Shown here piece after piece: positions 17,475 to 31,000 of a stretch of 64,000 nt of DNA. The stretch lies in NCBI RefSeq assembly GCF_905163445.1, contig NC_053182.1, positions 19,179,501 to 19,243,500 on the forward strand, read 5' to 3'. How positions within the stretch are numbered: the first letter of the stretch is position 1; each line of letters begins with the position of its first letter. This DNA comes from Pararge aegeria. Its lineage: Eukaryota > Arthropoda > Insecta > Lepidoptera > Nymphalidae. The notes under the pieces were generated by a model, which saw nothing but the letters and a program-made list of their open reading frames with translations, did no database searches and was not told where the DNA came from. Made by a program: the position numbers and the translations under genes.

Positions 17475-20400
17475 CTGGAACAAACTGCACGTGAAACACT
17501 GACATGACATGAACAAAATTACCTTGGGAATAGCTTACCCAGCCCGCTTCGCCGGGCTAGATTTTGCTTTGTTTTATTTAAACAATAAACTTACATCATC
17601 AAATTTTTTATTTAAGTCTCATAATATATTAAATCCTTTATTTCTCTCCGTATTTATTCTCTTCCCGAGCGGGTGAAGATTATTATCTACACCCATGTAC
17701 ACCCAACAATAGAATATCATCATAGTAAATAAAAGCTGTATTTGACAGTTCAAAAATAGGAGTGCTCCGATCGTCACCAAACTTTACAGGATTACTCGCC
17801 AGGGCAATCCGGAGATTCCCTGAAAGTTTAATTGAAATCGGTCCAGGCGTTTCGGAGCCTATACGGAACATACCCACACACTTTCTCTTTTATATATATA
17901 GATTCCCAAGCTAATTTTGGACCTGCCAATGCATAAATTTAAATGTTAAAACACATTTAATAAATCGTGGTTATTATACGATTGATGAATTTCTTAGCGA
18001 CAAGGCTGCTTGGAAGCAGGCTCCGATCTCATCTCTCAAGATATAAAATTCGTTATATATATTTTCATTGTAAACTGTTATATGATGTTGAAAAAGTGCA
18101 ATCTGCAGAGTTTCATGCCGGCTCGGTCATCATATCAACCGATAGACTTCCACTGTTGTACATCGCTTTTTTGTGGGGAGTTCCAAATTCCACGATTTGT
18201 GCCGCTTGGGTCCAGTGGCTACCTGCGACGCGTTTAATTTCGTTTCTCCACCTGGGGGTCGACCAACACTGCGCTTATCAGTGCGGGGCTACCATTCAAG
18301 CACCTTGGGACCCCAACGTGCAACCTTTCTCCGACCTATGTGCCCCGCCCATTGTCACTTCAGCTTCGCGACTCGTTGAGCTATGTCGGTTCTTCTACGG
18401 ATCTCCTCATTTCTGATTTGATCACGTAGAGATTACTCCGAGCATAGCTCTCTCCATCGCCCGCCGAGTGACCCTTAGCCTTCTTATGAGGGCCATCAAC
18501 CTTTTCCTTCCTTTCCTTTCGTTAATTAGTTTAATTTATTCCTCGTTATCACCATCACCTATGATCATGATAATAAAATATGTATAAAGATAAACGCTTC
18601 ATACGCCTGTGATAGGTCTACCTTTACCTTTTTGAATTTAAATTAGAATATGTCCGGGTGACGTATGAAATCGGGATCTTTTCCGAAGGGTTGTCTTATC
18701 GTTAAGGACGAATTTCGAGAGTTTTGCCGTTTGGGTAGGGATTAAAAGAGCACGCCTCAACCGCTGAGGTATTGATGTCTGTCTTTCTCAAAATTAATTT
18801 TGGAGAACAAGCATTAGATACAATGCAGCCATTAAATAATGTACCTTTGTACCCCCCTCCCATAGAGGAGCCGCAGCCGCAAGTTGCGCTTTTCTTCCCA
18901 CCCGATGAGCAAAATGCGCAACAGTGGAACTGCCCTGTGTGTGCTTTCGACATCCGCGCCGCACACGAAAATGGACTGCCCTGGAAAAGAAATACCACCT
19001 ACATTACGATAAAGATATAAATATTTTTAAGTAGTACCTAGAAGAGCTTTTTGAGACAGCTCGTCCGGGGAAGTACAACCTTATTTATTATTATGCTTAT
19101 TTCTGGCGCCAAGCAGCAGTTCTGTGTTCCTGTCTAAAGGTGTGATTAAGAGTACATGAGGCTTGCGACACAGTAATTAAAGCAGTATGGAAACTTAGAA
19201 AACACGTTCGAAACAGATCCACGCACCGACGAAGAGGTCCCAAAGCAATTATCGCAGGATCTTAGTCGGGGGTCCTAGCTTTGGGGCCTCGTGCATCTGT
19301 GCGTGTGCTGTTTCGAACGTTTGTTCGTAGTTTCCATACTATATATATATTTACTGTGCTTACTTAGTTACTACGTATTCCTTTCATGCCCTGCGAGGTG
19401 TTTCTCTGTTCATAAGCGATGGTTGGGAAGTCGATAGACACAAGTAGTGGAAAAACGTAGAATTTGGACCAATAATTATTGTTATAGATTAAGAAGATAG
19501 CGATGATGTTCTATGTCTTTTATATTCTCCATATAAAGAAAGTTACCTTAATAGGTGTATTATTAACAGTAACAGCGAGTAGATAGTGTCCGGGGCTATT
19601 GGGGGCGAAGTGTAGCGCGTATGTCCCGTCCCCTCTCTCACGGACTTTAGCAGCGGCCGGACGAGCGCTGGAGTCCTGCCGTCTGAAGTAACCTGCCACC
19701 TGTAAATAAAATAATCGTGCATACCATATTATTATAAGTCCATACAAATATTTTCTATCATACGTACAAACTGCGGACGTCAACTGCTGAACTTTCGGTT
19801 TACCAAAAAGCGCCTCAACTGTTCCTCAGCCTTTCTCATGCACTCATCACTCTTTATGTCATCGGTCCATAGTGCTGGAGGGTGCCACACACTATGGGAG
19901 GGATTTTACTTGTCTTCACGAACTAGATGGCGCCACAAAAATCCTGCATCGCGCTAGCGAAGTGTTCACAAAGAATGCCTTACAAATAAGCAAGTAGGTA
20001 GTCCTACCTACTCCGCTGATAATTATACTTTTAAACATAGCACTAGTCATGTAATTTGGAATTGATATAATAGTACCTCTAGGTAGGATGTCATCATCGC
20101 TTCGGATTAACTTACATTTTCTTCACCACACCAAATGCGTTCTCCACTGCTATCCCGTAGTTCCAGAATTGCTGTGTGCTGGACCTCTACTTGGAGATCT
20201 TGGAGACCTGGCAAAATAACGAGTTAATAAGAAATATCAAAAAAAAAATCGTAACTACCCTCAGTATGTGCAAGATTGATTACTCTGAAGTGGCTAGCAT
20301 ACATTACATGGCTAACCTATAACAGGCTAAGCAAGGCTAAAGAGCTTTATATAAAAATTAACTTAATTGTATGAAAAAGTGTTCTGAATGGAGATTTAAA

Positions 20401-23400
20401 GAGACAAGAGACCAACAAAGATTGTGCTCCTAGATCCCTATTTATTGGTATTTTTCGGTCGATATATAAACTTAAATCACGTGAATCCCTCCGTGAAAAA
20501 TTTAAAGAAATAGGTATACTTACGGTAGTCTCACAATATATTTATAACAATATCGTATTTGTAAGACAACATATTAGTCTTTATAAACAAAAAATGGGTA
20601 TAAGCAGTCTACTTACAAGAAATGGTCATAAATTAGTGACATCTGCGAAAGGTGCGGAAGTCATTTGTGGGATTGAGTATACGCTTTTATAATATGATTT
20701 AGGTAAATTTGGACCTACCAATGCATAAGTTCAAAGAATGTGGTAAAACACATTTTTTAAACTTATGCATGGTATTATACAATTGATGAATTTCTTAATG
20801 ACAAGGTTGCTTGGAAGCATCCGGCTCCGCTTTCATCTCTCACAAGATAGAGTAAAGAATTTTAAAATGTAAAATGTAAATAGTTGATATTGGAAAAGAG
20901 CAACTACTGAGTTTCTTGCCGGCTTCTTCTCGGTAGAATCTGCCTTCCGAACCGGTGGTAGAGTCACTACACACAGACAGACTTGACGTTTTAAAAGCCA
21001 GAAAAACAACCTATAACGAACGTTCCCATCCGATATAAGTACAAAGACCCAGGAACAGGAGAAGAAGATCTTGCAATACGTCTATTTTGGTCAACTGTGT
21101 ATCGTTGTTCCCATCAGACTTGTTCGATAATAGAAATGGTAACCTGGCTAAAATTTAAACAAAGTAGGTAGTATTTGTCTCTTTACCATCAGTATCAAGA
21201 ACGCAGTGATCTGGATCGGGCGCCAGTGTGAACAATCGCCCTACTAGTGTTGGATGATGGGTAGCAGGTGCTGCAGGTGCGAAGCGAAGTTCGCATCGTG
21301 GGGGCTCTGACAATGGCTGAAGTTCTGTGAGGCGCTCCAAACGACGGAGTACTGGCCCGCTGAGAGAGAGGACCTCGTCTTCTTTGCCTTCTGATATGAG
21401 CTGGTAGGAGACGTTTAATATTATATTCTCAAAGTCTAATCTTTCAGACCAAACTTTGTGGTTTTGCTTTGCTGATAATGGTAGCGCCAAACCAACTACA
21501 CCGAAGGAGTATCGAAATTGAAGCGTTCATACATTTAACATGTTATACTTATGTTAGTGATAGTGATATCTGCATTCATGCATGCATTTGTTAACTTAAA
21601 ACTAAAGCTAGGAGGGTTCCAAAAGCGCCCTAGTCTAAGAAGAGCCCTCAACAAACTTAGCCAGGTTAAAGGTATATGTTTGCATATATAACGGTACATG
21701 GTAACTGAAATAGCTAAAAGTAATTAATTAATCACAGAGAATCGGCCGAGGTTTTACAATATCTACAAAAAATCAATGTCCGACTTACAGTTAAGATGAT
21801 GATGATAAAACATGAATTTAAAATATAATTATTATGTCAGATACCTAACATACCATCTTTAGGTCGTTTTTACTTTGATTGTTAGTAGTTTTAAATCAAT
21901 CGATATATTTATCAAAGAATGTTGCAGAAGGTCTCAATAAAGACTTATGTTTTTAATTAGATGCATTAGGAAATTCTTCCTTACCTCCTCCGCAAACTTA
22001 ACAGCTTCCATTGCATGGGCAGACATCTCCTCCAACTGCCTGGTTTTATCCTGTATGCGTTGCCGGTACGCCGCCCTAGCTCGCACCGCCGCACTGCACA
22101 GTGCTCGACCATGAGCCTCCACGGCAAGGCGGTACTCCTCCGACCACACTCGAATCTCGCTCTCCACGCGTGATGCTTGGGCCTATGATATTACATTTTA
22201 TACATGGGTTCGATTCCCACTACTGGAAAATGTCTGTGTGATGAGCATGAATGTTTTTCAGTGTCTGGGTGTTTATATGTATATTCTAAGTATTTATGTA
22301 TGTTATTCAGAAAAAAATATTCATCAGTCATCTTAGTACCCATAACACAAGCTACGCTTACTGTGGGGCTAGATGGCGATGTGTGTAATGTCGTAGTATA
22401 TTTATTTTATTTATTTATTTATACATCTACGTTGAGCAAGGTGACCTAGAATGAGAAGGGATTCATTCTGAGAGACTCGTACCCTATAGTGGGCCGGTAA
22501 TATATTGATAATGATGTTGATAGACCTAGATTATTTCCTTCATTTGTTTAAAGTGGTTCGTTATCTCTCAGTCAGAAATCACATATGAAGACATTTGAAA
22601 GGAATGGCCTGTTATGGAATTGGACTCTATATTCAGGAGCAGATCTTGCATTTGCTTATAGATTAGATGACGATTGCCTTGGACTAATTAGCTTTTACTG
22701 AAATAAATCAGATACAGCCCTAACATCACATGCAAAAGTAAAATCAAGTGACTCCTGTAACTTTATTAGGTACGCGTTGAGTAGGGTAGGTACTATGCAC
22801 GTGTCAGTCTTTTAACTTCAATAGGGTTGTCATAAGTAAAAACTGTTTGGAATTAGTTTATATGGAAAAATAAATATGTTTTTTTCATTTAATATTTTTA
22901 CAGGGTGATTCCTTATGAAATATACACTTCCTTATGCACTCTTCAATAGTATTTCGTAATTCCGTTACACGTTGTATAGACTCATCATTGAAGGTTGTCA
23001 TTTCAAGTGAGTCTGTAAGACTCGTGGTGCTTTTTTATGGGAAAATATAGAAGAAAATTGTGACTTGATTTTGCAGCCAAGAGCTACATCTAACTCACTC
23101 TCAATAATCAGGAAGATGCAGGCATAGGAAGTTAATGATTGCTGTGGACTCAGCTCACATATCTGAAAAGTACATAACAGATTCAAGTTCACCTCGACTT
23201 CTGAAGTATGCACTTCAAGGATTCTGTTCGCTCGCTCCACATTGCCGGGTACATGCTTGGTCCGCTCGCAGGCATCTCTCAAGGCGTTGGCGCGTTCGTT
23301 GGCCGCGCGGGATGCGTTGGCCACGGCGTGTCCAGTGTGTGAGATCAAGCAACAGTCTCTGCATATCACCTACGACACCAATCACCCCAAAATAAGGAGG

Positions 23401-26400
23401 GGATAATAAAATTAAATATTAGGGACAAGGAAGTAGAATCACTACCGGGCGCCCTCCCGCTATTCGACCCATATAACCGTGAGGTTTGTGGGGCTATGGG
23501 ATATGGTGGGTTGACATATCGTGTTACAGTTCGCAAAATTAATTAGCCAATATTGTTCAATTTGGTATCTCACAATCCTAAAGTTAAGACTGCCCAGTAA
23601 CAGGAGTCAAGACACATTCATATTTAATCATTTGGTAATAGGATGTGGAAAATTTATATAATGATTAACGACAAATTTTTGCACGTTAATCTTTGCATGA
23701 TATGTGTGTGTTCCTAGAAAAATAAATGACCACATATGTAAACATGTTGCATGTACCATATACAAGCAAAATAAAAATTGATTGATTAATTGATTGGTAG
23801 GAAGCGGTATATTAGTCGTTAGGTCTTCGGCTGCACTTCGCGGGTTGGAATCCGCGCACCTCTCACTTTTCTAAGTTATTTGCATTTTTAGCTAGTTACT
23901 GTCTCTTGCTTTAATGGTGAAGAAAAATATCGTGGGGAAAACTGTTTAGCTAAGAGTTCTCCATAGTCTAAAAGGCGTATGAAATCCACTAATCTGCACT
24001 TGGCCTTCTCATTCTGCGAGGAAACCCGTGCCCCGCAGTGGTCCGGTAATGGATTGATGAGGCTGGTGTTGCTAACAGAACATCAGAACGTCCATTGCTG
24101 GACATAGCTGTTTTGTAGGGAGTTCTAAAATCCACGGTTCTTGGCCGCTTGTTTCCATCGGCTCCCAGTGACTCTTTTGATGACGTCTGTCCACCTCGTT
24201 AGGGCCGACCAACGCTTCGTTTACCGGTGCAGGGTCGCCATTTTAGCACCTTAGACCCGAATGTTTATCGGTTCCGACCTATGCGTCCTGCCCATTGCCA
24301 TTTCAGTTTTGGGACTCGCTGAGTTATGTCGGTAATTCTGGTGGCTTTTCGGATCTCCTCATTCCTGATTTGATCACTTAGAGACACTCCTAGCTCTCTA
24401 TATCGCCCAACGAGTGACTCGTACATAACTTGATCTAAGAGTGTTCGATGCCCACTTGTATGCATCGAACACCGGTCCGCGGGTCGCGGACTCCGCAGGG
24501 GGCGACCCTCGAGCTCGACTTACGTGGCCCACACGATCATTCACGCATTGGCGGTCTCAGTGCATTAACTAAACTTTGTAACAAAATAAATCCTAGTAAA
24601 CCAGCGATCAGTTTAATTTCAGTAGATTAACTTTAATACAGTCCCAACCATATATACACACAACAAAGAGTGATGGTAAAACTAACTTGTTGGCAAGTAG
24701 CGCAGTACACAGTTAGCTCCAGTTTGGGATGCTGCGCACAGAATCTTAGCACGGGCTCCAGCGGCTGCAGTAGATGCGTCGCATGCCCTTTTTGCTTGGT
24801 GTGCGCGTCGCCGCACGGTGTGCACACGCTCACCAGACACTGGCCGCAACGACTGTCTGCCTGTACACAAGATAAACTAAATTCATGAATATACATAATA
24901 TTTTCGACAAGTCCAAGTTTTGTGTTAAATATTTCGTCGCGACTGTCCTGAAAATAAGATAAACTAAATTCATGAACATTCTGGAAAAGTCCAAGTTTTT
25001 GGTAGGTAGCTTACGACAAGGAATCACAACAATTCTCAAAGAAATCTGCCTCGAAACACGGTTTCTATATTATCACTAGAAAGTATGCAAGCCGTTTTAT
25101 ATTCATCGACAGTCGTGGTCTAACAACGACTGTCGGTATGAATATACCTAATATAAATTATATTGATGAACCTTGTAGAAAAGTAAATTCAGGCGTGTGT
25201 TTTGCCGCAAGGTATGCATACAATCACCAAACACGACCAGTATCGTCTGCCTGAGTATTCAATAAACTAAACCAGTGAAGATTCCAGAAAAGTTAAACCA
25301 ATCCAAGTACAGGTCTCGATAAGTAGCCACGAAAACTCGCTGATCAAGAAAATGAGCAAAAAAAACTTGGCGTGAAAATCGACGTTGATCGCTGTTATTA
25401 CACAAATGTGTGGTACTAAAGAAAGGTACCATGGTCCACCAGGTCCAACCTGATTTAATCAGATATAAACTAAGGAAAAAACTCACCCAACACTTATCAA
25501 TGAGTTAAATTTTTGTCAAACTAAGTTTACATGACGCTTTGTCCATGCTATGTGCACTTGTAATTGACGTGCATCAGTCCATGTTTTTGTGTGTGTGCTA
25601 TACTTATTTAAAAACCTGTAATATGCATGTTGTTTGTGCTCGTAATAAATAAATAAACTCAAGCATAAGAATAATTATTAAGATCTAACAACTTCAGAAC
25701 AAATTTGATTATATTCAGATGCCTGGTACCTATTCTTCAACTTCCCAATGAACCACATTGTGATAATAATCGTGGCACCACACCAGTACATCTATAACAT
25801 GTTCACTAAGAACTGTACCAGGAAAACATAAACGAAAAACTGCACCACGTAATCAAATCATCCCGGGCGGTATTTTCTCACTTGTACGTCTAGTAACCCC
25901 CTTTCTCGTTTTAAATCATCAAGATCATGAGGCTTCAAAGATGATTCGATAAAAAGCAACGCCGCAAGCATCGAAGAAAGCCTCATAGAAAACCACCACA
26001 CAAATAAAATAGTTTTGTATAACTTAAACTGTAAAACTTAATTTGCTATACTCCGCGAAAAGCAAGGGAACTTTAGTATTTATCCACACCAAACAGATCG
26101 TCGGCAATGTACCATTTACGCACGTTTCGCACGAAACCGGAGCGTCCTCAGGCGTTGTTGACTTTACAATGAATAATTATTAACAATTCTCCTGCTTTTC
26201 AATTTTTAAATTACGCTTAATTTTCATAATATATCATGGAACTCCGCAAGGTAACGCCTGCTTCTATCCTATATTTAAATAAAACTGAACTGAAGAGACA
26301 ATAATGTAAAAACGGTAATGTACCGTAACATTGTGAATGACATTTTTCTGAAATCATGCGCGAGTCGGGTTCGGAAAGCCATGAGATGCGGTTAAGTGCC

Positions 26401-27992
26401 ACCAATGTTTACACGTGTGTGTACAATTTCTATCCTTTAATTCCGCTTCTGTTAGTATTTAGTCACGTTTCTTTTATAAATAAATACGTAAAATAACCTT
26501 GGGGAAAAAATACATTTGCTTTTTATGAGCTTTGAACTTTCGTGACACGGATGTAAGCCTCTCATATTTATAGATTTTTATACGATACAAACGCTTCATA
26601 ACTTCTGAGCTCCTAGTTAGAATCTCGAAGGTAAAAAATGCCAGAGTAACCTAGTTTCAATCGCTCTGTTTGTTGTTTTTATGGAATCAAATAATAAACA
26701 ATAATGTTAAGTATTCCACTGATTCATTTTAAAATTTCTTGTAAACTATAATAGTTATTTTTTTCACCCAAGAACATTCAAAGTAGGTAAATCAGAAGCA
26801 TTTCTGGATTCAAAAAAAACCCCTGTAACATCTTAATTTGGTATAAATTCCACCGGGTCGGGTCTGGCATGAAGGCCTTTTAAATAGGTTACCTAGCTAC
26901 GGGATACCCACTAGTCTCATCAACTGGATATCTGATTTCCTGAGTGGTCGATCTTTTCGAGTTGTCTTAGATGGCTCCTCGTCAGATCAAATGGCAATCA
27001 ATGCCGGTGTCCCTCAGGGGTCTGTTCTCTCCGCTACACTTTTTCTGCTTCACATTAATGATCTGTTGAAACCCGGTATCTTTGGGTACGCAGATGATAG
27101 CACTGTAACGGAGAGATATATGCCCGGTCCCCGTGCTAGTGGTGCTGAAATTTTAGGACACAGAGAGGCTTTGGTGGAACGCATTAATCTGACCTTAAAT
27201 GAGGTGTCTGATTGGGGAGACGCCAATTTGGTCAAATTTAATGCTACCAAAACGCAAGCGTGTTTATTTACTACCAAACGGAGTCCATTTCCCCTGACTC
27301 CGACTTTCCGAGGTATATCTTTGCCTATTACCGACAGTCTAGAGCTTCTAGGTGTCAATATTTCATCCAACCTCAACTTTGGACAATACATCGAATCCAG
27401 GGCAAAAACAGCTGGCAAGAAACTTGGCATCCTCAATAAGGTCAAGCGGTACTTCACGCCTGAACAGCTTCTTACCTTGTACCAAGCTCAAGTTCGATCG
27501 TGCATGGAGTACTGTTCCCATTTATGGGATGGCTCTGCCAAGTATCAGCTTGATGCCCTGGATTCGGTTGATCGCCGTGCTAGAAGGCTCATCGGTGACC
27601 TAGCCAATAAAAAACTTAAGAGTTTGGAACATCGTCGCAAGGTTGCCTGCCTTTCGGTATTCTATAGGATATATTTCGGAGAGTGTGCTCAAGAACTATT
27701 TGATCTAGTTCCCCCCTCGCCTTTTTACCATCGAACCGCGAGGCACCGGAAGGATCTGCATCCCTACGTGGTCGATATACCGCGGACGCGTACGAAGCGC
27801 TTCGCATCTTCGTTTCTAATTCGCACCGCTAGGATCTGGAATGCTCTTCCAGCTTCCATTTTCCCCAGTTCTTTCAACATTAGTACCTTCAAATCAAGAG
27901 TGAATAGGCATCTTCTAGGCAAGCGCGCTCCACCTTAGGCTGCATCATCGCTTACCATCAGGTGTGATTGCAGTCAAGCGCTCGTCTATAAA

Positions 27993-28029
<37 letters not shown>

Positions 28030-31000
28030 ACCTTATTGTCAATGCAGCACAGATCGCATAGTATAGCGTTCCCGCCATCACGATTGGCCATCCGCCTCAA
28101 CAGCACATAGTTGAGCGGCAGTGCCGCTATGCCGCCAAGCGGCAGCTGCGTCTCGAATCCGCATACCGGACATAGGATAAAGTGGTAATTCTTCCCTGAA
28201 ATCTGACAAAAAACGTAATTTCAGCTACCTATATAACCTACTTTGGCGATATTAAATCAATACGTTGCTAGTTTTAGTGGGATTAGTTTTTGCATCCTAG
28301 AACAGCCAAAAACCGTTGTTTTGTGGGTTGTTCCACAATTTGCAAGAGTGAGACGGTAGAACACCAGGCAGCAGGCTTAAGGTTTGGTCAGAGAAAAGGG
28401 ACAGTGCATAGATATCTTATGCCCGATTTCACTTATGACGGACTAGGCAATAAATAAGTAACGCCTAATCTAAGGAGATTCCTAGGCATTCATCAATCAA
28501 TCACCAAAAGTTATCACCTAAGGGTTGGTGAAACACTTATTTCTATAAACATCACCTAAATCATTAGGCACTCGATTTAGATTATGCCTAGGTAAAAACG
28601 GGCATGAGTCTTGTTATAGATTTCTATGGGATAGTGGTATTATAAAGTCGATAGATCACACAAAGGAGACATCACTTTGGAGACTTCAAGGTGCATGTCA
28701 AAGGAAGTGCAATAGGAGAAAATAACATTTTTGACGACCTTCCTGGCGCAACGGCGAGTGCCGTGAATTTAAGTAGTAGGTCCAGGGTTCTATTCCCGAC
28801 AGGGACTATTCAGGAATTATAATTTCTGAATTTTCTCTGGTCTGGTCTGGTGGGAGGCTTTGGCCGTGGCTAGTTACCACCCTACCGACAAAGACTAATT
28901 AGGGTTAGGTATGACTACCATAATTCCCAACAGGTTAGCCCGCTACCATCTTAGACTGCCTTATTTATTACCACCAGGTGAGATTGCAGTTAAGGGCTAA
29001 CTTGTAATAAAAAAAATCAGAAATACCGTGGTATTTTCCGATAACGGTCATATGGTACAAAAACCAAGACGTACCTTTCGAGTAACGATCCCATACACGT
29101 TGATTTTGTCCAAGCTGGTGTCAGATCCTGACTTGCGGATGTCACTCTCGTACCCGGAACCAGCAGAGCCTCCACCGGAAGCCAATCCGCCGGGATCGTG
29201 CTGCAGAGATCCTATAACATTCATTTAAATTTAATTATTACAAAAACAGAATTTACAAAGAATTTAATTATTTCTTTTCTCCATTAAACTTGCAGACATA
29301 TTTGCAACCTACTGCCTGTCAACATTCCGCCTTAATTAATTGCTTAAATAAAATAAAATAAATAAATATACCACGACAATAAACACATCGCCATGTAGCC
29401 ACAAAGTAAGCGTCGCCTGTGAAGTTGTGTTATGGGTACTAAGATCACTGATGAATATTTTTATGAATAATATACATAAATACTTATAATATACATATAA
29501 AAACCCAGACACTGAAAAACATTAAAGTTCATCACAAAATCATTTACCAGTTGTGGGAATCAAACCCACGGCCTTCGACTCGGAAAGCAGGGTCGCTGCC
29601 CACTCCGCCAACCAGTCGACAAGAAATACAATTGAATTTAAATTTAAATGGGACCATTTCGGATAAACCAGTCTATTTATGACGGGGTTATGCCCGCACA
29701 TAATAAAAAACCATGCAAATTGATAAATTGAAGTCGGTTGAAAATAAAATAAAGTGAAGTGCAAATTGGCAGCCCTAGCAACTAAAGCACTATTTCCGCT
29801 AGCGGAAACGTCTTGTGTTCTTACTCATTACACCCTTTAAATAGATTATACATATTAGAGGCGAATACTTTAAATAGATCGACCTCGGGAAGGTTATGAT
29901 TCATACAGTGTAGCTACTTTTGCTACATTGATAACATTAAAAACGCCTCGTTGGTCTAGTGATTAACGTGTTCGAGGTCTTTGGGTGGTGAGACAAAAAA
30001 ATTAAGGATATTTAGGTTTCCTGCAATAAAAAATTCCAGTAGGTAACCTAAGAATTGCGTCTGCTTTAGCCGCCATTAGAACTGTGGTAAATCACCCAAA
30101 ATGTTGTTACACAGGCACGTAGTTTTTATATCCTCTTTGACACTCGCAACTGTCAGTTGCTTAAGTCATCGGAAGTTAAAACGTGTTATTTTTTTCCACC
30201 ATGCAGGTATCTTAATGTTCAAATGAAAACTAGGAATTAATAGGAATTATGTTAGCAAATACGCAGTACCTAATTTTTACAAGAGTTTTTTTTTTAGTTT
30301 ATCAGTGTGATTCCCAATCACATAACACATCAACACCTTATTACTAAATGATCTCGTTGAAAAAAACTAGTTTGATTTCTTTAAAACTCGACCAGTGGAA
30401 CTTATAAACAATCTTAACAATATAAATAAATAAGTAGGTCATATCAAAGAAATCTTTATCCAAACAGATTGCGCTGCACTGTTAAATGAATCAAAGTTTT
30501 CTTTGAACGCTCGTTGCGTTTCCATGAATTGTTATTTAATAAACATAGCTTAATTATCATATCTGTTTTGTATCTGTAGGATTTCTGAATGTTTATTTTC
30601 GGAAATAGTTTAATATCCTTCATTTTGATAGTCAGATATAAAATCAATGCGAAAAGTGATCGAGTCCTTAGCCCACTGGGTAGGTCTTTGACTTCACTTT
30701 CGGGGGCCCAAGTTCGAATCCCAGCGCTCACTCCATCTTATGTTATGTGCGTTTTAAGCAATTAAAATATCACTTGCTTCAACGGTGAAGAAAAACATCG
30801 TGAGGAAACCTTCATGTCCACCAATCTGCACCGGGCCAGCGTGGTGGACTACGGCCTTAAACCCTTCTCATTGTGCGAGGAGACCCATGCCCTGTAGTGG
30901 GCAATGGGTTGATATGATGATGATGATCGAGTCTTTATACACCTACCATGGATATTCATGGCATTCGGAAGCGGCTAAAGTTTTTCTTTGCTTCCGAAAG

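Noticed and set aside
17967..18416. 149-codon plus-strand open frame
   Set aside because: It is antisense to a decayed RTE C-terminus and runs out of a CR1-A fragment; no protein homology on this strand.
18702..18844. TRIM45 ending at the in-frame stop after exon 10 read-through
   Set aside because: Read-through loses the conserved CGHGH ... HWSCCG tail, which is found in phase in the exon at 17474-17356.
22998..23190. Extra TRIM45 coiled-coil exon between exons 5 and 6
   Set aside because: Exons 5 and 6 join in phase and align to human without a gap (63 residues against 63). The open frame here overlaps a dispersed repeat.
25259..25486. 75-codon minus-strand open frame as a TRIM45 exon
   Set aside because: No TRIM homology in frame; it overlaps the degenerate duplicate of the exon 4 border.
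26991..27938. 315-codon frame as a host gene
   Set aside because: It has reverse transcriptase motifs (PQGSVLS, YADD) and ends in a poly(A) tail; it is a truncated LINE.
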